Shown here: positions 7,177 through 11,909 of the stretch, piece after piece | Numbering within the stretch: the first letter of the stretch is position 1 | How the letters are laid out: every line of letters starts with the position of its first letter | Assembly (NCBI GenBank): GCA_902766115.1 | Contig: CACXCL010000029.1 | Span: 1 to 11,989 of the forward strand | Reading direction: 5' to 3' | DNA length: 11,989 nt | Origin: an uncultured Ruminococcus sp. | Lineage (GTDB): Bacteria; Bacillota; Clostridia; Oscillospirales; CAG-272 | Translations under genes and position numbers: made by a program | The notes under the pieces: generated by a model | Told to the model about the DNA's origin: nothing | The model's database searches: none | Seen by the model: the letters and a program-made list of their open reading frames with translations, nothing else

Positions 7177-8076
7177 ATGACGTTGTTTATCCTTGCCGCC
7201 GGTATGGGTTCCCGTTACGGGGGACTGAAGCAAATCGATAAATTCACCGAACACGGCGAATTTATCATCGATTTTTCGATCTATGATGCGATCGAAGCGG
7301 GTTTTGACCGCGTCGTATTCATCATCAAAGAGGAAAACTATGAAATATTCAAGGAAACCGTAGGCAACAGAGTAAAAGACGCCATTAAAGTTGAATATGC
7401 GTTCCAGTCCCTTGACATGTGCATGGGAGATCATCCTGTCCCGGATGGAAGGGTAAAGCCCTGGGGCACCACCCACGCCGTTCTTTGCGCGAGAGAATAT
7501 CTTAACGAGCCGTTCGCCGTAATCAACTCCGACGATTTCTACGGAAGGGACCCGTTCTTCAAGGTAGCGTCTCATCTGAAGGGACTCGACAACGATTCAA
7601 CCGAATTCTGCATGATAGGTTATCAGGTCGAGAATACTCTAACTGACAACGGGAGCGTCTGCAGAGGCATATGTCAGACTGAAAACGGAAAACTCACGTC
7701 TATAGTCGAGAGGACAAGTATTTTCAAAACCGACACCGGCGCGAGATTTGAGGAGGACGGTGTGTCTTACGATATCGAGCCGGGAACAAGCGTATCGATG
7801 AACTTCTGGGGTTTCACTCCCGCAGTATTCAACGGACTGGACCGTTTCTTCAAGGATTTTCTCGACGCACGCGGCACAGAACTTAAAAGCGAAGCTCTTT
7901 TGCCCAATTCGATCGGCGAAATGATCGATCGGGGGGAGTGCTCGGTCAAGGTTTTGACCACCGATGCAAAATGGTTCGGCGTGACCTATGCAGAGGATAA
8001 GCCGGGGACCATACGGAGGATCAGGCAGCTCATCGAAGACGGAGTATATCCGGACGGACTTTGGAAAAAGAGATAA
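7177..8076 (+). CDS. Sugar-phosphate nucleotidyltransferase (UDP-glucose pyrophosphorylase-like)
   Basis: This is a GT-A-fold nucleotidyltransferase that activates a sugar-1-phosphate with an NTP. The signature FILAAGMGSRYGGLKQ (4-19) is the G-rich NTP loop with the following lysine. PWGTTHAV (95-102) and INSDDFYG (116-123) supply substrate and metal-binding aspartates. At 299 residues it fits the short pyrophosphorylase-like group. It is co-transcribed with galE, 24 bases downstream, so UTP and glucose-1-phosphate (or galactose-1-phosphate) are reasonable substrates. Sequence motifs do not fix the sugar or nucleotide. The start has AGAGGA seven bases upstream. Activity would be cytoplasmic, supplying UDP-sugars for cell-wall or capsule synthesis. 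Confidence 0.88.
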   Translation: MTLFILAAGMGSRYGGLKQIDKFTEHGEFIIDFSIYDAIEAGFDRVVFIIKEENYEIFKETVGNRVKDAIKVEYAFQSLDMCMGDHPVPDGRVKPWGTTHAVLCAREYLNEPFAVINSDDFYGRDPFFKVASHLKGLDNDSTEFCMIGYQVENTLTDNGSVCRGICQTENGKLTSIVERTSIFKTDTGARFEEDGVSYDIEPGTSVSMNFWGFTPAVFNGLDRFFKDFLDARGTELKSEALLPNSIGEMIDRGECSVKVLTTDAKWFGVTYAEDKPGTIRRIRQLIEDGVYPDGLWKKR

Positions 8077-8100
8077 ATCAAATAAAGAGAGGGTTAATTA

Positions 8101-9117
8101 ATGTCGATTCTTGTAACCGGAGGAGCGGGTTATATCGGTTCTCACACAGTCGTCGAATTACAGAACGAAGGGTACGACGTCGTCGTTATCGACAATCTTT
8201 CCAATTCATGCAAAAAGAGCCTTGAAAGAGTCGAGAAGATTACCGGAAAACCCGTAAAATTCTATGAAGACGATATCCGCGACAGGGAAGCTCTGGAAAA
8301 CATCTTCCGGAATGAGGATATAGATTCCTGCATCCATTTCGCAGGGCTCAAGGCTGTCGCCGAATCTGTCAGAATTCCGTGGGAGTATTATGACAACAAC
8401 ATTTCCGGGACGCTCACGCTTCTGGATGTGATGCGATCCCATAGTGTTAAGAACATTATTTTCTCTTCGTCCGCCACGGTATATGGCACCCCGAAGTTTG
8501 TGCCGATAACCGAAGACTGCCCGAAGGGGACATGCACGAATCCTTACGGCTGGACGAAATCCATGCTTGAACAGATCCTGACGGATATCCAGTTTGCAGA
8601 TAACGAATGGAACGTTGTTCTCCTGAGATATTTCAATCCTATCGGCGCCCATAAAAGCGGGTTGATCGGCGAGAATCCGACGGGTATCCCCAATAATCTC
8701 ATGCCTTACGTCACACAGGTGGCCATAGGGAAACGCGATCATCTGAACGTCTTCGGAAACGACTACGACACCCACGACGGCACTGGCGTTCGCGATTATC
8801 TCCACGTGGTGGACCTGGCAAAAGGACACGTCATGGCGCTGAAAAAGATCAAGGATAAATCGGGGCTCAGTATCTACAACCTCGGCACCGGGATAGGTTA
8901 CAGCGTACTTGACATAGTAAAGAATTTCGAGGAAGCAACCGGAGTAAAAGTGCCGTATAAGATCACCGGAAGACGCCCGGGAGATATAGCGACGTGCTAC
9001 GCTGACCCCTCAAAGGCGGCAAAGGAGCTCGGATGGCGCGCCGAGTACGGTATTAAAGAGATGTGCGAAGACTCCTGGAGATGGCAGTCAATGAATCCCG
9101 ACGGGTACGGGGAATAA
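8101..9117 (+). CDS. galE: UDP-glucose 4-epimerase
   Basis: This NAD-dependent short-chain dehydrogenase interconverts UDP-glucose and UDP-galactose in the cytoplasm. The NAD-binding motif TGGAGYIGSH (6-15) opens the protein. The catalytic triad is S124 in FSSSATVYG, and Y149 and K153 in NPYGWTK, the same numbering as the Escherichia coli enzyme. FAGLKAVAES (80-89) and RYFNPIGAH are further GalE hallmarks, and the length of 338 residues is standard. The ribosome binding site GAGAGGG sits seven bases before the ATG. It forms an operon with the upstream nucleotidyltransferase. I see no clear terminator after the stop, so some read-through toward spoIIID is possible. Confidence 0.97.
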   Translation: MSILVTGGAGYIGSHTVVELQNEGYDVVVIDNLSNSCKKSLERVEKITGKPVKFYEDDIRDREALENIFRNEDIDSCIHFAGLKAVAESVRIPWEYYDNNISGTLTLLDVMRSHSVKNIIFSSSATVYGTPKFVPITEDCPKGTCTNPYGWTKSMLEQILTDIQFADNEWNVVLLRYFNPIGAHKSGLIGENPTGIPNNLMPYVTQVAIGKRDHLNVFGNDYDTHDGTGVRDYLHVVDLAKGHVMALKKIKDKSGLSIYNLGTGIGYSVLDIVKNFEEATGVKVPYKITGRRPGDIATCYADPSKAAKELGWRAEYGIKEMCEDSWRWQSMNPDGYGE

Positions 9118-9158
9118 TTATTAACAAATTATGAACGATCATCTTCGGCTTTAAGTCA

Positions 9159-9226
9159 TCATATACTGTCGTTAGCGGAAGGAACTGACGCGATAGTGCA
9201 GGGAAATCCGATAAAACAGTATATGA
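9159..9226 (+). promoter_or_regulatory. Upstream region of spoIIID with an 11-bp inverted repeat
   Basis: TCATATACTGT (9159-9169) and its exact complement ACAGTATATGA (9216-9226) are 46 bases apart. The second arm directly abuts the GAGGG ribosome binding site of spoIIID. A 6-bp stem (9170-9175 with 9184-9189, one G-U pair) could stack on the outer stem. Alternatively CATATACT in the left arm could act as a sigma-E-like -10 element, as expected for a mother-cell gene. The pairing is seen. The function is inferred. Confidence 0.4.
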
Positions 9227-9235
9227 GGGCCGGAT

Positions 9236-9499
9236 ATGATCTTTGATAGCTTAAACGGAAGCTCAAGATGTATAAAGATCGCCGAATATCTCGTCGAAAA
9301 ACGATGCACGATCAGAGACGCCGCAAAACAATTCGGGATAAGTAAATCTACGGTTCATAAGGACGTGACTGTCCGGTTGAGAGCAGCAGACACGAATCTG
9401 TATAAGTTGGCGAGAGAAGTGCTGGAAAACAATAAATCCGAACGGCACATCAGAGGCGGCGAAGCGACCAAACGGAAATACCTAAAAAGAAATTCATGA
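9236..9499 (+). CDS. spoIIID: Sporulation transcriptional regulator SpoIIID
   Basis: This small DNA-binding protein controls many mother-cell genes during endospore formation under sigma-E. It is 87 residues, close to the roughly 93 of Bacillus. The helix-turn-helix is in TIRDAAKQFGISKSTVHKDV (residues 25-44). It is followed by the family's basic C-terminal stretch with HIRGGEATKRKY (about 70-81), nearly the same as Bacillus SpoIIID. The start ATG at 9236 has GAGGG upstream. It stands alone between galE and a strong terminator. An inverted repeat in its leader may affect expression. This gene is the best evidence that the host forms spores. Confidence 0.96.
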   Translation: MIFDSLNGSSRCIKIAEYLVEKRCTIRDAAKQFGISKSTVHKDVTVRLRAADTNLYKLAREVLENNKSERHIRGGEATKRKYLKRNS

Positions 9500-9505
9500 A
9501 TAATA

Positions 9506-9556
9506 AACAATCCGACCGAACGCTTCAGGACGTTCCGGTCGGATTGTTATTCTTTT
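9506..9556 (+). terminator. Intrinsic terminator after spoIIID
   Basis: A 13-bp stem (9506-9518 with 9536-9548), extended by a 4-bp inner stem (9519-9522 with 9531-9534) with one bulged C, is followed by ATTCTTTT. It marks the end of ordinary chromosomal sequence before the GC-rich block. Confidence 0.85.
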
Positions 9557-9616
9557 GTATCGCAAATCGGCGGGGCAGCAGCGAAAACCCTCTGTATGCG
9601 TATCTCTAAAAAAACT

Positions 9617-9739
9617 GGGCTTATTATACAAAATGCGTTTTTTGTCGGCGAGCCGGGGGGCGAGCGGGTTGTCGCTCCGGGTGCGGAGCGAGCCAGACAA
9701 AAAAAACATTTTGTACCCGGCAGGGCTTGTAATAAGCCC
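9617..9739. repeat. Large composite inverted repeat with nested GC hairpin
   Basis: The left arm (GGGCTTATTA 9617-9626, TACAAAATG 9627-9635, TTTTTTGTC 9638-9646) pairs with the right arm (GACAAAAAA from 9696, CATTTTGTA 9707-9715, TAATAAGCCC 9730-9739). The right arm has a 14-base extra segment at 9716-9729, and there are two mismatches. Inside, an 8-bp hairpin TCGCTCCG/CGGAGCGA (9672-9691) has a GGTG loop. It could be a mobile miniature element, a replication-origin structure or a structured RNA. The right arm can also fold locally (GGGCTT/AAGCCC, 9723-9739). Confidence 0.65.
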
Positions 9740-10000
9740 CTCGGCCGCAAAAATGCCGTGGCGCGGGCTCCTCATACGAGGGCGGCTCGCCGCTTGAGCG
9801 AGACTCGGGGCGACCAAGCACCGACCACCGCGCGCACCGTGCGCGGCGGGCGAGTGCGGGAGCACCGAGCAAGCGGGCGGCGCCGTCGCCCGGACGGCGA
9901 GGTGGACGAGCGACGTGCGAGCCGACAGGCGCGCGCAACGTGCGCGCGGTCGGCGAGCGCGAGCGAGTCCAGGGGCGGGCGGGCGGGTTCTTCCTCAAAA
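9740..10000. other. GC-rich hairpin cluster, no convincing gene
   Basis: This stretch is far richer in G and C than its neighbours. It carries three separate strong hairpins: CGCGCA/TGCGCG (9831-9845), CGCCGTC/GACGGCG (9881-9899), and a two-part one with GCCGAC/GTCGGC outside and CGCGCGCA/TGCGCGCG inside (9921-9954). GCGAG occurs about ten times between 9648 and 9967. Open frames here are Arg/Pro/Ala-rich and look like by-products of composition. The stretch from 9557 to 10073 therefore holds structured non-coding DNA, perhaps part of a replication origin. Confidence 0.6.
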
Positions 10001-10073
10001 TCTGTATTTTCGTAGGTCGAGCGTTTTTCATGTTCTTCCTCCCGGTGGCGGTATAGATTTTGCGGAAAAACTG

Positions 10074-10102
10074 TTGACATCCCGGTATTGCTGTGGTATA
10101 AT
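10074..10102 (+). promoter_or_regulatory. Perfect-consensus extended -10 promoter upstream of the short RNA and rep
   Basis: TTGACA (10074-10079), a 17-base spacer and TATAAT (10097-10102) are present, with TG at 10094-10095, one base before the -10. The predicted start is about 10109. This is the strongest promoter possible by consensus, and it feeds the short leader that ends at the terminator at 10212-10238. Confidence 0.88.
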
Positions 10103-10108
10103 GCTGAT

Positions 10109-10238
10109 AGAGTGACAGGGATCAGGGACCCCCTGATCTAAACGCGATCAGCCCCACGGCGCCCGGTGATTTGCTCGTCTCCGGCTTCGTCGGTCGCGTC
10201 GAGCACCTTATAACCTCTTCGAAAGAAGGGGTTTTTTT
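10109..10238 (+). ncRNA. Putative short RNA or attenuated leader of the rep gene
   Basis: A perfect promoter and an intrinsic terminator frame about 130 bases with no meaningful reading frame. Visible stems are GATCAGGG/CCCTGATC (10120-10127 with 10131-10138), an alternative CTGATC/GATCAG (10133-10138 with 10146-10151), and TGCTCG/CGAGCA around 10174-10205. AGGGATCAGGG (10117-10127) could also pair with CCTTGATCCCT (10243-10253) beyond the terminator. The RNA could be a free regulatory RNA or a copy-control attenuator for the initiator 127 bases downstream. I recognise no T-box or known riboswitch motif. The class is unknown. Confidence 0.6.
10212..10238 (+). terminator. Intrinsic terminator between the strong promoter and rep
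   Basis: A 9-bp stem (AACCTCTTC 10212-10220 with GAAGGGGTT 10225-10233, one G-U pair) has a GAAA tetraloop and runs into seven Ts (10232-10238). It lies upstream of rep, so rep is expressed either by read-through or from a weaker promoter. Confidence 0.88.
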
Positions 10239-10317
10239 GGTGCCTTGATCCCTCGAACTCTGCCCCCGCGGCGAGCGGCCGCCGGAGGCAAAATTCTTTC
10301 AAGTCTGCACTCTCTCA

Positions 10318-10358
10318 ACGGCTTGCCGCCGTCGATCCCTACTATTACTTGATATATG
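10318..10358 (+). other. Candidate rolling-circle origin: hairpin plus nick-site-like sequence
   Basis: TTACTTG/ATATATG (10345-10358) shares ACTTGATAT with the phiX174 gene A cleavage region and CTTGATA with pC194-type plasmid origins. There the HUH initiator cuts between G and A, here 10351 and 10352. A small hairpin ACGGC/GCCGT (10318-10332) lies 13 bases upstream, and the HUH initiator gene begins 15 bases after the putative nick. The match is seen. Use as an origin is inferred from family knowledge. Confidence 0.55.
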
Positions 10359-10365
10359 GGACAGA

Positions 10366-11277
10366 ATGTCATCACTTTCATCAAATTCCGAAGATAAAAA
10401 AATCGCTCATTCTCCGGAAATTCAAGCGAAGATAGACGAGATAAGGGAACACTTTGATGATGCTTTCACCTCTCCGATCTCGGAGATCACATTCACTGCC
10501 CGGGCGAAGTTCTATCCTACTCCCGGAGGCGGTCTCCGGTTGGCGTCCGTTTGCGAGTTCTCCCGTCCTGCTTTCAAGCTCCCCGGGTGGGAAGCCCGGC
10601 AGGATCCCGAGGACGGGATCCCGGAATCCGTCCTTGATTACGGCCTTGATCTGGGCCCCGATGATGTCATCGACCCCCGGGCGAAGGAAATATACCTCGA
10701 AAGGGCGACACGCCGGGCGAGAACGGCGGCTTTTGACCTTGTGGCATGTAATCCCGATCTGGACGCATTCGTTACGCTGACCTTCGACCGTTCGTATACA
10801 GATAGATCATCCTACGAGGAAACCTATGGACGTCTGAAAATATGGCTCTCGAACAGGGTCACGCGGCACGGTCTGAAATATGTCTGCGTTCCGGAGCATC
10901 ACAAGGACGGCGAGGCGATACATTTTCACCTATTGGCGAATCAAAAATCGTTGAAGTTCAAGCCCTCGGGACACCGCCGCCGCGGACAGATCATATATAA
11001 TCTCGAAGACTGGCGGTGGGGGTGGTCTACGCTCATGCTGATAGGCGAGACCGAGACCGACCGGGACAGGGTGAGCAAATATATATACAAATACATGACG
11101 AAGCAGGAGGGGCAGAAGATCGGCGGGCGGTATTATCTTCACGGGGGACGGCTGGCGCTTCCGTCCTTTGCATACTCCAATGACGCCACGGAGTTCCTCG
11201 GTTCCGAGGCGCCGGTCTGGGATCGTCACGTCGAGATCTCGCCCTCCCTCGTCTATAAGGAGTGGAATTTTATATGA
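10366..11277 (+). CDS. HUH-endonuclease rolling-circle replication initiator (Rep)
   Basis: This is a predicted sequence-specific nicking enzyme that starts rolling-circle replication of a small plasmid or single-stranded-DNA phage. The three HUH motifs occur in order. Motif I is FVTLTF (135-140). Motif II is IHFHLL with H186 and H188 as metal ligands. Motif III is SKYIYKYMTK (237-246) with Y239, Y241 and Y243, the likely nucleophile region. GGRYYLHGG (253-261) resembles the short post-catalytic motif of phage and plasmid Reps. There is no helicase domain in its 303 residues, so a host helicase would be used. The N-terminal third has no recognised domain. The Shine-Dalgarno before 10366 is weak (GGGA). 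A nick-site-like sequence lies just upstream, and a zinc-ribbon gene overlaps its stop. The subfamily (microvirus-like or plasmid-like) is not settled. Confidence 0.85.
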   Translation: MSSLSSNSEDKKIAHSPEIQAKIDEIREHFDDAFTSPISEITFTARAKFYPTPGGGLRLASVCEFSRPAFKLPGWEARQDPEDGIPESVLDYGLDLGPDDVIDPRAKEIYLERATRRARTAAFDLVACNPDLDAFVTLTFDRSYTDRSSYEETYGRLKIWLSNRVTRHGLKYVCVPEHHKDGEAIHFHLLANQKSLKFKPSGHRRRGQIIYNLEDWRWGWSTLMLIGETETDRDRVSKYIYKYMTKQEGQKIGGRYYLHGGRLALPSFAYSNDATEFLGSEAPVWDRHVEISPSLVYKEWNFI

Positions 11278-11405
11278 TATTCAGACCTCTTGACGGCGTT
11301 TTTATCGGCACTTGTCGTTGTGGGCGGCAGGTTATCCGGATTTTCAGGTTTTGCCCCTTCTGCGGCGTCAAATTGATGTGGGAGCACAAAAAAAGGGGGG
11401 ATTAA
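11274..11405 (+). CDS. Small zinc-ribbon protein, 43 residues
   Basis: This small frame overlaps the Rep stop codon by ATGA, the classic sign of translational coupling. GGAG lies 11 bases upstream of its ATG. The product has two cysteine knuckles, TCRCG (C14, C16) and FCPFCG (C27, C30, followed by G), which together form a plausible zinc ribbon, and a basic tail ending KKRGD. It could help Rep bind DNA or act as a small regulator, but no function can be assigned. Its stop codon lies in the loop of the terminator that follows, so it is the last gene of the rep transcript. Confidence 0.68.
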   Translation: MIFRPLDGVFIGTCRCGRQVIRIFRFCPFCGVKLMWEHKKRGD

Positions 11406-11417
11406 CCCCCCTTTTTT
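11389..11417. terminator. Symmetrical bidirectional terminator
   Basis: A 12-bp perfect stem of six A-T and six G-C pairs (11389-11400 with 11406-11417) has a 5-base loop ATTAA and yields a T-run in both directions. It ends the rep/zinc-ribbon transcript and the convergent minus-strand gene, and the stop codons of both lie in the loop. Confidence 0.92.
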
Positions 11418-11776
11418 GCCTCTCTCTCGTTCCGGTATATCCGGAAGACTGTCTCTGCTTTGCCGGTGAAGGCGTCGACGTAGACGATGGATGCCGACGT
11501 CGGCATCCATCCGTCGTCGCCGATGATCGCGAGGAATCCGCCGAAATCGGCGGAGACGTCGCGGCGGCGGCGGTTGCTCGTCGCCTCGACCCAGAGCCGG
11601 CGCGCCTCGATGAGCGCCGCCCGCAAGGGCGCGTGATCATCGGCGCCGGTGATGAGGTCGTGCGGGCCGGATCTGTCGGCAACGTCAACGACGACGGCGT
11701 CGTCGACGTCGAGACCGGCGAGATAGTAGGCTTGCGCTACTTCTGTAAGTGCGCGCTGTAGAGTGATCAGTTCCAT
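11402..11776 (-). CDS. Hypothetical protein convergent to rep, 124 residues
   Basis: I do not recognise this family. The product is a soluble, acidic-then-basic protein without signal peptide or membrane segment. It begins with a helical stretch (LQRALTEVAQAYYLAG), has a Val/Asp-rich strand, a helix RAALIEARRLWVEA, a basic patch SNRRRRD (67-73), and a C-terminal part with strand-like SIVYVDAF and ETVFRIYRNE. The start at 11776 has the strong site AAAGGGGG eight bases before it. A GTG at 11836 in the same frame is less likely. The DNA is GC-rich and contains a 26-bp perfect palindrome plus several shorter ones inside the reading frame. It ends in the same terminator as the rep transcript, so it probably belongs to the same element. 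Confidence 0.6.
   Translation of the reverse strand: MELITLQRALTEVAQAYYLAGLDVDDAVVVDVADRSGPHDLITGADDHAPLRAALIEARRLWVEATSNRRRRDVSADFGGFLAIIGDDGWMPTSASIVYVDAFTGKAETVFRIYRNEREAKKGG
11486..11511. repeat. 26-bp perfect palindrome inside the hypothetical gene
   Basis: GATGGATGCCGAC is followed immediately by its exact complement, centred on GACGTC with no loop. With one bulged C the symmetry continues for three more pairs. It encodes part of DGWMPTSAS on the minus strand. It could form a cruciform or bind a dimeric protein. Confidence 0.85.
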
Positions 11777-11831
11777 CTGCGGAACCCCCTTTCTGCTGAG
11801 CGGCTTCTTCGCCGCCCGCATCAACCGGCGC

Positions 11832-11894
11832 ATCACACGAAGTCAAGGCCGCCGCAGGCGCCGCCTTGCGGGCGAAGCGCCTTGACCGTGTGAT
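11832..11894. repeat. Long imperfect dyad upstream of the right intron
   Basis: ATCACACG-AA-GTCAAGGC (11832-11849) pairs with GCCTTGACCGTGTGAT (11879-11894), 16 pairs with a two-base bulge. Inside, CCGCAGG can pair with CCTTGCGG with one bulge. The right arm ends in the -10 region of the following promoter. Possible roles are a single-strand origin of a rolling-circle replicon, an operator, or the hairpin recognised by a IIC-type intron. None is proven. Confidence 0.65.
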
Positions 11895-11899
11895 ATAAT
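11891..11899 (+). promoter_or_regulatory. Extended -10 promoter pointing into the right intron
   Basis: TGATATAAT is a full extended -10 element (TG, one base, TATAAT). No good -35 stands 17 bases upstream. The predicted start near 11906 falls in AGAAAGGGGG, directly before the intron. Confidence 0.55.
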
Positions 11900-11909
11900 G
11901 AGAAAGGGG

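Noticed and set aside
9624..10031. Minus-strand frame of 135 residues with a good GGAGG site before its ATG at 10031
   Set aside because: The predicted protein is Arg/Pro/Ala-rich low complexity and runs straight through several strong hairpins and the large inverted repeat. It is most likely a composition artefact. Other frames in the same block are equally open.
10109..10238. T-box or metabolite riboswitch upstream of rep
   Set aside because: No T-box sequence or other known aptamer core is visible, and a replication gene would be an odd target.
10340..10348. TACTATTAC, which fits the NANTATTAC nonanucleotide of eukaryotic circular single-stranded DNA viruses
   Set aside because: The adjacent Rep has HFH and a multi-Tyr motif III, with no superfamily 3 helicase, so it is not a CRESS-type Rep. 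The overlapping ACTTGATAT fits bacterial HUH initiators better.
9557..10365. CRISPR array or tRNA/rRNA gene in the long gene-free stretch
   Set aside because: The repeats are hairpins of unequal spacing without uniform direct repeats and spacers, and no cloverleaf or ribosomal RNA sequence is recognisable.
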